Origin: Secundilactobacillus paracollinoides DSM 15502 = JCM 11969
GTDB lineage: Bacteria; Bacillota; Bacilli; Lactobacillales; Lactobacillaceae
Reading direction: 5' to 3'
Length of the DNA: 37,165 nt
Assembly: GCF_001311135.1 (NCBI RefSeq)
Contig: NZ_BBAG01000031.1
Coordinates: 1 to 37,165 of the forward strand
Part shown: positions 26,635-35,593 of the stretch, one piece after another
Layout of the letters: each line of letters starts with the position of its first letter
Numbering within the stretch: the stretch's first letter is position 1
Notes under the pieces: model-generated
Told to the model about the DNA's origin: nothing
Seen by the model: the letters and a program-made list of their open reading frames with translations, nothing else
Database searches by the model: none
Made by a program: the position numbers and the translations under genes

Positions 26635-26915
26635 TCGCTTTGTTCCACGGTTCGGCCCTGCAGGCTGAGGTCGGGTCGCAGTTTGCAATGCCGAACGGTT
26701 CCACTACGCTATGATTCTGGTAGTTGCCATCAAAATTAATAAGTCTTCAAAAGTGGCATCACGAAACTTCTATATTAATCGTTACTAGTGACTAACACGT
26801 TATGAGAAGCATTGCTGTTAATAGCTTACTAGCTGTCGAGGGCGGATTCTCTGAGAACTAGTTTTAACGCAATTGTGATGCTTAACCCGTGTCAAATTAC
26901 GTAATGCAACGGACT
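26635..26915 (+). repeat. Family-1 intergenic repeat, copy C (short form)
   Basis: Third copy. Block I at 26650-26671 is identical to copy A; block II at 26806-26822 (one base different); block III at 26835-26851 identical to A and B; a block IV ending TTGTGATGCTTAAC, then AATGCAACGGACT. The terminal hairpin found in copies A and B is reduced to a few bases. The remainder of the gap 26527-27042 is AT-rich with no gene. Confidence 0.8.
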
Positions 26916-27042
26916 GATTCTCTAATGCTAATAATTTTAATTAAACAACACTTTAATAATTTTCACACAAACTTCATACATTATTCTCAAACAATTCTTA
27001 TAGTTAGGATAATATATAAATATCGAAAGGACGGGTGATAAC

Positions 27043-27306
27043 ATGAGTCATTCTGAGCAGACATTTAAACGCGGCAGTTTAGTAAAATGCCAACAAAATC
27101 ATGAGATGCATGCCAGCTTTATTGGCAGGGTGCAACGCGTTTTTTCTGACCGGCTTGTCGTGGAGGTCATGAATTTCCATTTTAAAGATCGCCGTGTCGT
27201 TGAGGCTCACCAGTACTGTCTCATCGTCGCAAAATGCGATGCTCGGATCATGCATATTCTTCAGTGCCAAGACGACACACCGTCGCGTCATCGAAATCAG
27301 CATTAA
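27043..27306 (+). CDS. DUF2187-like small protein
   Basis: The 87-aa protein has an N-terminal beta-rich domain (KRGSLVKCQQNHEMHASFIG, then VQRVFSDRLVVEV and HFKDRRVVEAHQYCLIV), the pattern of the short DUF2187 proteins of Firmicutes, which look like KOW/SH3-type barrels. A basic tail rich in R, H and Q follows. GAAAGGA precedes the ATG. It is a paralogue of the next gene. Function unknown. Confidence 0.75.
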   Translation: MSHSEQTFKRGSLVKCQQNHEMHASFIGRVQRVFSDRLVVEVMNFHFKDRRVVEAHQYCLIVAKCDARIMHILQCQDDTPSRHRNQH

Positions 27307-27338
27307 TTAAATTCACTGACCTAAAGGAGGTCCTTGTC

Positions 27339-27521
27339 ATGCTTAAAGTTAACGATCTTGTCAATTGTCAACCAAACGGTAATCTCAAACAGTCCTTTGT
27401 CGGCCAAATCGAAAAAATTTATGAACGTTCCGTGATGGTTAAAATTATCGATCACCACATTGAAGACCGCTGGAAAGTCATTGAGCTCACAGGCGCGTCG
27501 TGGTGCGAATGCAGAGTGTGA
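27339..27521 (+). CDS. DUF2187-like small protein, paralogue
   Basis: A 60-aa protein behind an ideal ribosome site AAAGGAGG (27323-27330). The core NDLVNCQPNGNLKQSFVGQI, YERSVMVKIIDHHIEDRWKVIEL aligns along its length with the preceding protein, so the pair arose by tandem duplication. It ends with WCECRV. The two genes probably form one transcript that ends at the hairpin near 27557. Function unknown. Confidence 0.75.
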   Translation: MLKVNDLVNCQPNGNLKQSFVGQIEKIYERSVMVKIIDHHIEDRWKVIELTGASWCECRV

Positions 27522-27556
27522 CAGTTATTCCAAATGCGATTGAAGTATAACGATAG

Positions 27557-27619
27557 AAAATACCCAGTTGATTGCAGAACGAGCAAGGTAGCTCGTGTGC
27601 AATCAACTGGGTATTTTTT
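27557..27619. terminator. Long bidirectional terminator
   Basis: A 20-base stem (27557-27576 with 27598-27617) encloses a second stem ACGAGC/GCTCGT and is flanked by A4 and T6. It separates two convergent genes. Confidence 0.9.
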
Positions 27620-27625
27620 GCGTTT

Positions 27626-28291
27626 CTATTGAGCAACGTAGTCGATCTTGTTAAAGAAGTCCACGTGGATGTCGTCATCCGTGATCGTCAGTTTGGTAAT
27701 ACTGCCGTTGATCGTGGCGATTCCGGTGTCAAGTTCGGGTGCGTAGCGGTCAACGATTGACCGAATCGTCATCCCGTGAGAAACCACCAGCGCAACGTCG
27801 CCATCCTGGCTGTTATCGCGCAGTTTATCAAAGCCGCGGTCTAATCGGGTCCAAAACATATCGTTGGATTCAGCTTCACCGTAAAGGTCGGCTTTATGAA
27901 TTAAATCGCGGGCTTTTTCCAATCCGTAAGTACCGAGGACTGCGGATTCCGAGGTTAGGTTGACCTGTTCACCAACGAACTGCCACATCTGGTTCAGATC
28001 GTTGCCTTCAAAGTAACCGTGGCACTGTTCCCGGAATTCAGGGTACTGGTAGCTGATGATGTTAATGTTTTCTGGATTAGCCTTCAAAATGTGACTTGCC
28101 GTTTCAATGGCACGGCCTGAATCTGAGCTATAGGCTGCGTTAAAATTTAAGGCCTTCAATTGCTGGCCAGCACGGTCAGCATCCGCGATTCCCTGTTCCG
28201 TTAAGGGTGAGTCGATCCAACCCTGAACTTTATTGTAATGGTTTAACATGGTCTGTCCGTGACGGACAAAGTAGGCAGTAATTGTTTTCAT
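27626..28291 (-). CDS. Histidine phosphatase family protein (phosphoglycerate mutase-like)
   Basis: The 221-aa protein has the catalytic RHG triad in YFVRHGQT (R10, H11, G12), SSDSGRAIETA and the second histidine in VVSHGMTIRS, with the acid in the PEFRE region. This branch includes cofactor-dependent phosphoglycerate mutases and small-molecule phosphatases; a glycolytic role is not implied. ATG 28291 is chosen since GAGGAG is 9 bases upstream; the in-frame TTG at 28297 is too close to it. Confidence 0.9.
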   Translation of the reverse strand: MKTITAYFVRHGQTMLNHYNKVQGWIDSPLTEQGIADADRAGQQLKALNFNAAYSSDSGRAIETASHILKANPENINIISYQYPEFREQCHGYFEGNDLNQMWQFVGEQVNLTSESAVLGTYGLEKARDLIHKADLYGEAESNDMFWTRLDRGFDKLRDNSQDGDVALVVSHGMTIRSIVDRYAPELDTGIATINGSITKLTITDDDIHVDFFNKIDYVAQ

Positions 28292-28349
28292 GATCAAGCG
28301 CTCCTCATCTAGTGTGTCTCATCAATGCTTTCCTGTTCATTGTACCAAA

Positions 28350-31300
28350 TTAAGCGGCTTTCGACAGGGTTCGTCGTCTGAAAATGACCCAGATGATGAG
28401 CCGGCAAGAAAGAAAACGCCAATGAGTGTCGCAATGAAACCAATCTTTAATCCGGGGGTCGTGTAGGTCAACTTGATCCGGTGGCGACCAGCCGGAATTC
28501 TCGCGCCAACGAACCCACTATTGACTTGCTGGGTTGTTGTTGCCCGCCCGTCAACAGTGAGGTGCCAACGCTAGAATAGGGAATGGAAGTGGTTAGGATC
28601 GTTGGTTTATCAGTTGAACTGGTGCCAGACACATGGTTATTTGTGACTGTTAGATGGTTCAGTGCCTGTCTTTGCAAGTGGGTCGTTTCCTGACGGTACT
28701 GCCGACCAAATGGCACCGCAATGATCCGAACCCGTTTAAAATGCAGCTGCTTGGCATTGGTAAACGACAGGGAAATTGTTTTGCGCAAGCGGGTTGAGTA
28801 GCCCATATTAAGTAGCAGTTGATGCTTTGGCTCATAGTCAGACATATTGTTGATGCCAAGCTGGGTAAAGTCAGTTTTCGTATGGTTGGCAGATACTGTC
28901 AGATCATAACTGTCAAAGAAGGGGGACTTGACGATCGTTCGCCATGAATTTAAACGTTGGCTCTTTGTAAAGGGCGTCCCAGCCATTTTGTAACGGTTGC
29001 TAGCGAGTGTCTGCCGGTCGCTCGTTGATGCAAATGAGGCCTTGATTCCAGAGAGCTCGACGTATAATTCACAATTTTTATATCTTTGAGGCTGTTTCAG
29101 GGTGAGCTGGTACGTTTGACGCTGGCCCAGCAGGTCACTTGTCATGGTGGTCAGTCCGCTTTGATTCGCCTTTTGATTTTTGGTGATCAGTTGCTGATTT
29201 TGTTTCAGTAAATTGGTTACTGTTTTCGATGGGTGCGTCAGATTAGTTGCAGCAGCGTATTGGGCAGCTTCCTTGGGCGTCAGCTGATCCGCATTTTTAA
29301 CATGTTTTGCAGAGAGCGATTGATTCACGTTATTATCCAGTCGGTAGCCGATGGCCTGTTGCAGGGTCGTCACGGGCAGACTCGTTGTGGTGACAGAGTA
29401 GGGAACAGTTTTGCTGATTTTTTTGGTGTGACTTGGCCGATGCCTGATACTGGGTTATCAGTTTGGGCGCCAGTCAAAAGCGCTTGTTCTTTATCAGGCT
29501 GAGAGAGCCGGTTAAACGCCTTCTTGTTGAGCTGTTTTGATTGCAGATAGGCGAGTGGCAACGCATTCTTGTTTTTGAGCAAAATGGTGCCGGTCCCATT
29601 ACCGAGTTGATACACGGGGTGGTCAGCGAATAGTTTTGGCTGACCGTTCTTTGTTTTAATAGCGTTGAACCCGTATGGATGCGGCGCGTGAGATGTCCAA
29701 TCATCTTGCCGAGTAAATAGGTACTTAACGCCTAAGAGATTCAGCATCGTCGTGCGATTATCGGCGTTCCCCGTTGGGTTATTCATCGCTGTTTGCGCGT
29801 TGCCGAGTTCACGATTAAAGGCATCCACATAACCGCTTTGAACGGAGTAATACGAACTAATACTATGCGTTCCAAGCAGCATGCTGATATTGTTGCCAAC
29901 CGTTGGTGTCGTATAGTAATCGCTTGAAGTTGCAGTACGATAAAATGTGTGATCCATTTTTTTGAGATATTGGTCGGCCTTGTCAAAGAAATCCGTCGTC
30001 CATTGGGCAGCTGTGCCCGTTTGCACCTCGTTTTTCGGCGCATCACTGTAGTTGCTGCTGTAAAAACCGAGACCTGTGTTCATCAGATTGATGGTGATTA
30101 CTAGGAGTAACAGCGACTTTAATTGGGTGGCCGGCAACGGCTTTAGCAGTGCGACTGCGATAATCAGTAGCACGGTCAGAAACAGACCGAAACTCATGAA
30201 AAAGTGGGAGCCCGTTTTAAAGATAAATCCGTTAGCACACCAGAATCCGAGGGCAAGCGCGATGGCACTGCCCATAAACCAATAAAAATCACGGACAGTC
30301 AATTCGGACAGGCGGTCGATGAAGACGGCGGAGACAATGGCAAATAACAGTTGTGCCAGTAGGAGCCACCTATTTGATGGGGTACTCATGACGTTCATAA
30401 TTGCCGCAATCTGTGGCAAAAGAAGGCCTACCGCGGTGAGGATAATGAGCGTGTTGAGTGCCCAATAACGTTTAAATCGGCGCATCGTCCAGATAATGGC
30501 CATCAGCGTGATGCCGCTAAGACCTAGGATCGTCCAGTAATAGACTGTCCCGTTTGCATTGATCAGGGCGGCTGGTAACCGCAAATAGTAGAGTGCGGGG
30601 TAAGTCGTCAGGCCGTTCGCAAAGATTGCGGCGCCAGAACGAGAGGAATGCAGCATTGAGATAATCACAGGAATCAGGATGACACTGGCAAGTAGCAGCG
30701 CACCGATGAGTGCCAGAAGAAAAGTTCCGATGGTGCGGATGATGGAACGGTTCAGAACGTGTTTTTGGCGCAGTTCAAAATAGCGCACAATGGCGAAGAT
30801 AAAGGCGCCAATGGCTAAAACGTACGCAAAGTACAGGTTGCTGACCAGTGCCAGTGCGGTGACAATGGTCAGCCCGAGAGATGAGTGGCCATGATAGATC
30901 CGGTCGATGAACAGACAAAGAAGTGGAAAGAAGATCAGTGGTAGTAAGAAGAATGGGTGGTGAAAACTGACGTAAAATGTGAACCCGTTAAACGTATAAA
31001 TGAGACTGCCAAAGAGCGTGCCGGCACGCTTTAATCGTAGTTGCTTAGCTAATGCCATAAAGGACAGGCCGACGACATACAAGCGCAGCAGCGTTAGCAT
31101 CCAGTAACCAAATTCAATTTTATCCGCGGAAAACAGCGCAATGAGATAGCTGAACGGATCACCCACAACATAGTAGGCAAAGGTGGTCATCTGATTGGCA
31201 CCCAATCCTAAATTCCACGACCAGCTAAAGAGTGACTGATGTGTCGTGCCATGCAAGATCCGATAGAATTCCCTGAGAATTGGATAGTGCTGGGCAATTC

Positions 31301-31427
31301 CGTCTAAATTCCAAATCGTTGTGGCTCCCGACTGATGCAAGGTACCGAAAGTAACGGTAACGATTGCTGCAAATAAAATTGTGTACGCCACCCACACCGG
31401 CGTTTTTTCATAAAGCTTTTTCACCAT
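28350..31427 (-). CDS. YfhO family membrane protein, three frame breaks
   Basis: A very large membrane protein, about 1025 aa when restored. The N-terminal two thirds hold a dozen or more hydrophobic helices of the glycosyltransferase-C type (VWVAYTILFAAIVTVTFG, the loop WNLDGIAQHYPILREFYR with its acidic residue, LGLGANQMTTFAYYVVGDPFSY). A large extracellular domain follows and one last helix. Breaks: A7 at about 29417-29423 should be A8; one G lost near 28571 (restored YSSGWHLTVDGRA); one base lost near 28405, after which a helix and basic tail (LIIWVIFRRRTLSKAA) end at 28350. In Listeria and Bacillus, YfhO proteins glycosylate teichoic acids; a similar role is likely. Confidence 0.85.
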
Positions 31428-31689
31428 GATCTCTCCAAGTCTGCAATAGTGTCTCTATTATTGCATACATTGCCCCATCAGGAATAGTCCAAACGCGGCC
31501 TTCGAGACGGTCGTTGCGTTTTGACTTGTGGTGGGGCAGGCGTTTGATTTGGGCATTGATGCGGAATTTTGGTGGGAGTTCGAATTGGGATGTGCTTAGG
31601 AGGGACGAGGACTCCTGCATAGGCCAGCTCTGACAAAAATTCCAGATTCCGTTGTTGGACCTGTTTTCAGCGAGCTGCTTGCGACGAAA

Positions 31690-31785
31690 TTTTCCCCTTA
31701 CAAAGTTGAAACGCGTTCGGGAAGGCAAGAGGTTGCACCTAAACGACTTCAGCCACAAATTCCAGGACCATTTACCGGAATTTAG
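31690..31785 (-). repeat. Family-2 element, truncated
   Basis: It shares the flank TTTTCAGCGAG...TTGCGACGA and GAAACGCGTTCGGGAAGGC with the next copy about 124 bases further on, so the two are a tandem duplication. The inner stem is broken and ends at GGAATTTAG. Confidence 0.65.
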
Positions 31786-31824
31786 TTTTCAGCGAGTTGC
31801 TTGCGACGAGATTTTTCCCTTACA

Positions 31825-31950
31825 TAGTGGAAACGCGTTCGGGAAGGCAGAGGCTCCTGCATAAGCCAACTCTGACAAAAATTCCAGGTTCAGGAATTTC
31901 TGTCAGAGTTGGCTTATGCTCCGCCCTCTAAGCGCTTTCCCTCACGCTCT
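31825..31950 (-). repeat. Family-2 hairpin element
   Basis: The best-preserved copy. GCATAAGCCAACTCTGACA (31859-31877) pairs exactly with 31901-31919; apex AAATTCC/GGAATTT. The outer arms GAAACGCGTTC and GCGCTTTCCCTCACGC also pair imperfectly. The gap 31428-32057 otherwise holds no gene. Confidence 0.8.
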
Positions 31951-32057
31951 GATTACTTTTCCACTCACTTTTAATTACGTTTGTGTAACATGGCTCCTTT
32001 TTTCAGAATTTTAGGTAAAATAGAGCAAGAGAACCTGTGGTGAAAGGATGAGAATTG

Positions 32058-33079
32058 ATGGCAAAACGCGCTGAATGGGTCGACATGGCCAAGGCAATCG
32101 ATGATTGCCGTTGTACTTGGTCATGCCATTCATCCCTTGGTAGCGGACCCCAAGATGAGTACGCTATTTTCAGTGATTTATTGGTGGCATATGCCGCTAT
32201 TCTTTATAATTGGGGGCTTTTTCTTAAAGCCGCTGACAAAAACGTGGGCTGGCTTCCGGGCTTTCTTTAAAAAGCGGATCGTGCCCAACCTAAAATCTTA
32301 CTTTCTTGCAGGAAGTATTCTGATACTAATTAGTCACTTTATTAGAGGACACAGTTGGAAATACACGTTATTCTACTTTGTCCGGTTGGTGTATGGTGGC
32401 CGGACGTTGAATCATGACCTGTCCATTTTTTTGGTTTATGACGGTTTACATTTTGACAGTCATTGTGGTGGAATTGATCATCACGTGGGTCGATTCGGTG
32501 CCCGCTCAGTTCTTCATCGCAATGACACTCTATATGACCGGGATGACGTATAAGCACATGGAATTTTTCCAGTATAAGTACGTGCCGTGGGACGCTGATA
32601 TTGTCTTGCTGACGACGCTATATATGCTCTGCGGGTACTACGGGTTTAAGTACTATAATAAGATTCCGCATAAGAACTACTTTATTGCGGCAACAATGGC
32701 CATCTATGCCATTTTGATCATCTATAAATACCGCGGTATTTTACGGTTTAGTCTTTATTTAAAATCACACAACATTGCAAATTCATTCTTGGGGTTGTTT
32801 ATCCCGTTGATCGTCTGTTTCATGATCTTTATGATCAGTGATTGGATGATGCGGGTAGGGGGACTCTTCAAATGGTTGCTGCCGTTTGGCTGGTACTCGA
32901 GTGCGATTATGTACATGCATAAAATGGTGCTGGATGCCGTCGCAATGGTTCCCATTTTAAATCACTGGGAAATCCAGTGGGTAGCGGGCTTGATCATCCC
33001 AGTACAGATTGCCATGAGCTATCATCGACTGAGGCTGGCTTGGACGTTACGCAAGGAAACCCATATGTCCCAATCTTAA
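32058..33079 (+). CDS. Acyltransferase family 3 membrane protein, two frame breaks
   Basis: Restored, this is a protein of about 340 aa with 8-10 helices of the acyltransferase 3 family (OafA/YiaH, WecH, similar to fucose 4-O-acetyltransferase). The start EWVDMAKAI continues after a break near 32100 as MIAVVLGHAIHPL, with the family histidine in VVLGH; two bases are missing there. The second break is at the T7 run near 32426-32432, where T6 gives SIFWFMTVYILTVIVVEL, the only case of an apparent extra base. AAAGGATGAG precedes ATG 32058. It may O-acetylate a surface polysaccharide. Confidence 0.8.
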
Positions 33080-33084
33080 ATATA

Positions 33085-33127
33085 ATAAAAAAGGACGCGC
33101 ATCAGAAAAGCTGATCGGGTCCTTTTT
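33085..33127 (+). terminator. Acyltransferase gene terminator
   Basis: AAAAAAGGAC pairs with GTCCTTTTTT, with inner ATCAG/CTGAT. Confidence 0.8.
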
Positions 33128-33143
33128 TATGCCGTCGTGGCAC

Positions 33144-33170
33144 AAAAAAGACGTCGCGGATGCGACGTCT
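33144..33170 (-). terminator. gnd terminator
   Basis: AGACGTCGC pairs with GCGACGTCT (33162-33170); the T6 run is on the minus strand, just after the gnd stop. Confidence 0.85.
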
Positions 33171-33192
33171 CTTAATTGCTATATTTAAGGGA

Positions 33193-34092
33193 TTAGTTCT
33201 TATCCATTGCGTGGCCACCAAAACCGTTACGTAAAGCTGAAACAACTTTACCGTTAAAGGTGTCATCTTGCATTGAACGGAAACGAACTTGAACGGCGTC
33301 AGAGATAACTGGCGTTGGAACACCATGAGCCATGGCGTCTTCGACAGTCCATTGACCTTCACCGTTTGAGTGCATGCGACCTTTGATCTTGTCCAAGTTG
33401 GCATCCTTAGCAAAGGCTTCTTCAGCCAATTCGATCAGCCAGCTACGGATAACTGAGCCGTGGTTCCAAACCTTCGCAACGGCTTCGTTGTCGTAGTCAA
33501 AGTCAGAAGCTTGTAACACTTCGAACCCTTCACCGATGGCTTCCATCATTCCGTATTCAATACCGTTGTGGACCATCTTCAAGTAGTGACCTGAACCGGC
33601 TTTACCGGTGTAAAGGTAACCGTCTTTTTGTGAAATGTCTTCGAACAGGGGACGGATAACTTCGAATTCAGCAGCGTCGTCGCCACCGATCATGAAGTTC
33701 CCACCGTTCAGGGCACCGCTCCAACCGCCTGATGACCCACAGTCAAAGTAGTGAACGCCCTTTTCCGTCAAAAGACGGTTGTGACGTAGAGAGTCTTTCC
33801 AGAATGTGTTCCCACCATCGATAACAATGTCGCCTTCGTTTAAAGCATCAGCTAATTGATCAACAGTAGCATCAGTTGGTTTGCCAGCTGGTACCATGAT
33901 CCAAACAATCTTTGGTGATGGTAATTGGCTAACCATGTCTTCCAAACTGGTTGCAGTAGCGGCACCGTAAGTGGCTGCTTCTTCAACTAACTTTGAATCA
34001 AGATCAAAACCAACGACTTCGTTATCGTGACGAAGCATGTTTTGGGCTAAATGGATACCCATTTTTCCTAATCCGATTAAACCTAATTTCAT
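33193..34092 (-). CDS. gnd: 6-phosphogluconate dehydrogenase, decarboxylating (short, YqeC/GndA type)
   Basis: It oxidises 6-phosphogluconate to ribulose 5-phosphate with loss of CO2, a central step of the phosphoketolase and pentose phosphate routes. The 299-aa protein belongs to the short class. It has the dinucleotide motif GLIGLGKMG at the N-terminus, VPAGKPTDATVD, DCGSSGGWSGAL, and the catalytic lysine region YLKMVHNGIEYGMM. GAGGAG lies 9 bases before ATG 34092. The frame is intact. It has its own promoter and terminator. Confidence 0.95.
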   Translation of the reverse strand: MKLGLIGLGKMGIHLAQNMLRHDNEVVGFDLDSKLVEEAATYGAATATSLEDMVSQLPSPKIVWIMVPAGKPTDATVDQLADALNEGDIVIDGGNTFWKDSLRHNRLLTEKGVHYFDCGSSGGWSGALNGGNFMIGGDDAAEFEVIRPLFEDISQKDGYLYTGKAGSGHYLKMVHNGIEYGMMEAIGEGFEVLQASDFDYDNEAVAKVWNHGSVIRSWLIELAEEAFAKDANLDKIKGRMHSNGEGQWTVEDAMAHGVPTPVISDAVQVRFRSMQDDTFNGKVVSALRNGFGGHAMDKN

Positions 34093-34142
34093 TAGAAAAA
34101 CTCCTCGTTTCGTTTTTGTGTGTTCTTCTTGTCAACGACATT

Positions 34143-34171
34143 ATTATATTAGAAACCGAACCGAAAAACAA
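34143..34171 (-). promoter_or_regulatory. gnd promoter
   Basis: On the minus strand, TTGTTT (34171-34166), 17 bases, TATAAT (34148-34143), about 50 bases before the start. An imperfect inverted repeat TTTACA/TGTAAA lies further upstream near 34200. Confidence 0.75.
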
Positions 34172-34291
34172 GCCGGAATGTAAAAGATTTTCATTTTTAT
34201 TTACAGTTGTGTAAAAAGGATTGTGAATTTAAACGACTATGAAAATGCTAACGACACGGGGAACATAGGATTATTTTTACAGTTTAAGCAA

Positions 34292-35239
34292 TCAAAAACT
34301 AATGGGATAGACCAGATTTAAAGCGATTAGCGCCCCAGCTACGCCCCAAATTGCAGCCAGGTAGTAGCGGTAGTAATAGGTGAGGGCAACGAGTTCACGT
34401 AGAGTTGCAGAAAACAGACTGATAGCACTGGTTGGCGCAGCTAAAACACCGATAGTTTTAAACCCGCTGTTGTGCGCCAGTAGTTTACTGCGTGTGACAT
34501 GATAGTTGCTTGTTGCGAATGCCGTTCGAGACGGAACTGTGCTGGGCAGCAAGTGACGACTGAATTTAAAGTTTTCCTGGGTTGAAGTGGCGTGATCTTC
34601 TAATTGAATATGGTCAGCTAGGACGCCATGCTGAATCAGGTAGGCCGCCATCGCATGTGCTTCAGATTGTGGTTCATCTATGCCTTGACCACCACTGACG
34701 ATAATGCGTGGCGGGACTGTTTCGGTATTATAAACTGCTAGAACGCGATCCAAGCGCCGTTTTAATGTGCGTGATAGACCACGTACCGTGACCTGTGCAC
34801 CTAAAACAATAATCAGCCGGCTCTTGGTTGCCTGATGTCTCAGATGGTAGCTGGTGAGAGAAAAATAGGTTGCCATTAGTAATAGGAAGGTCAACCACAC
34901 AATGCCAAACCAGAATAAGATGCTGCCCCATAGAGTGCGACTCGCCATGTAGCTTGGGACAATTAAAAGATTGATGAGTCCAATAAGAATGACCAAGGAC
35001 AACCAAAACCGTTTATGATAGGTCGGGCCATGTGTCAGGGCGCGCGCTTGCCAGACAGTAGTGAGACTTGCAATCAGGGCCAGGATTGCCATATAGACGG
35101 CCAATTTTTGCGGCACAATACGCGCAATGACACAGCAGATCATCCAGGTGCCGTCTGCTAGCCAGTAGATTAACTGCGTCGGGTTAAATAATGTTAGTCC
35201 TCCTGACAATAACAGGAGCGTCAAAAATACCCAGATCAA
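34292..35239 (-). CDS. YdcF family (DUF218) membrane protein
   Basis: About 315 aa. The N-terminal half contains four or five hydrophobic helices (VFLTLLLLSGGLTL, IYWLADGTWMICCVIA, FWLSLVILIGLINLLI, FGIVWLTFLLLMATYF). The C-terminal half is the DUF218 domain with LIIVLGAQV, RIIVSGGQGIDEP, SEAHAMAAYLI and EDHATSTQENFKFS. E. coli relatives YdcF and SanA are poorly defined; roles in envelope permeability have been suggested. The TTG at 35239 lies 7 bases after GGAGG; the GTG at 35245 would be only one base from it, so TTG is preferred. Confidence 0.85.
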   Translation of the reverse strand: MIWVFLTLLLLSGGLTLFNPTQLIYWLADGTWMICCVIARIVPQKLAVYMAILALIASLTTVWQARALTHGPTYHKRFWLSLVILIGLINLLIVPSYMASRTLWGSILFWFGIVWLTFLLLMATYFSLTSYHLRHQATKSRLIIVLGAQVTVRGLSRTLKRRLDRVLAVYNTETVPPRIIVSGGQGIDEPQSEAHAMAAYLIQHGVLADHIQLEDHATSTQENFKFSRHLLPSTVPSRTAFATSNYHVTRSKLLAHNSGFKTIGVLAAPTSAISLFSATLRELVALTYYYRYYLAAIWGVAGALIALNLVYPISF

Positions 35240-35297
35240 GGGCACACCTCCATTTCCTTACCCATAATGTAGCATATCTAGTGGGTATAATGGTGCA

Positions 35298-35326
35298 TTG
35301 ACTTTTTAGTGTTTCATTTGTATGAT
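35298..35326 (+). promoter_or_regulatory. tyrS promoter
   Basis: TTGACT (35298-35303), 17 bases, TATGAT (35321-35326). Confidence 0.8.
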
Positions 35327-35334
35327 TAATATCA

Positions 35335-35576
35335 GCAATGAAACAGCAAGTAGGACGTTGATGAACGGGTAAGTGAGAGACTTGGCGGGAGCTGCGAGCC
35401 AAGCGTCGCAACGACCGAAGTACACTGTGGAGCGAGACTAGGTCAACCTAGCGGGTCATGCCGTTATTCATGTCGAGAGATTGTTTCTACTATATAATAG
35501 ACACAATAACTTGGGTGGTAACGCGGAATTTAATTTCGTCCCTATTAGCAATGTGCTAATGGGGACTTTTTTTAGT
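35335..35576 (+). promoter_or_regulatory. Tyrosine T-box leader
   Basis: The T-box core TGGGTGGTAACGCGG (35512-35526) is followed by a terminator with stem GTCCCTATTAGCA and TGCTAATGGGGAC and a run of seven T. A specifier triplet TAC (tyrosine) fits at 35421-35423 after ACCGAAG on the 3' side of stem I. Uncharged tRNA-Tyr would stabilise the antiterminator and allow tyrS expression. Confidence 0.9.
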
Positions 35577-35593
35577 CTTAAGGAGGGCTACTT

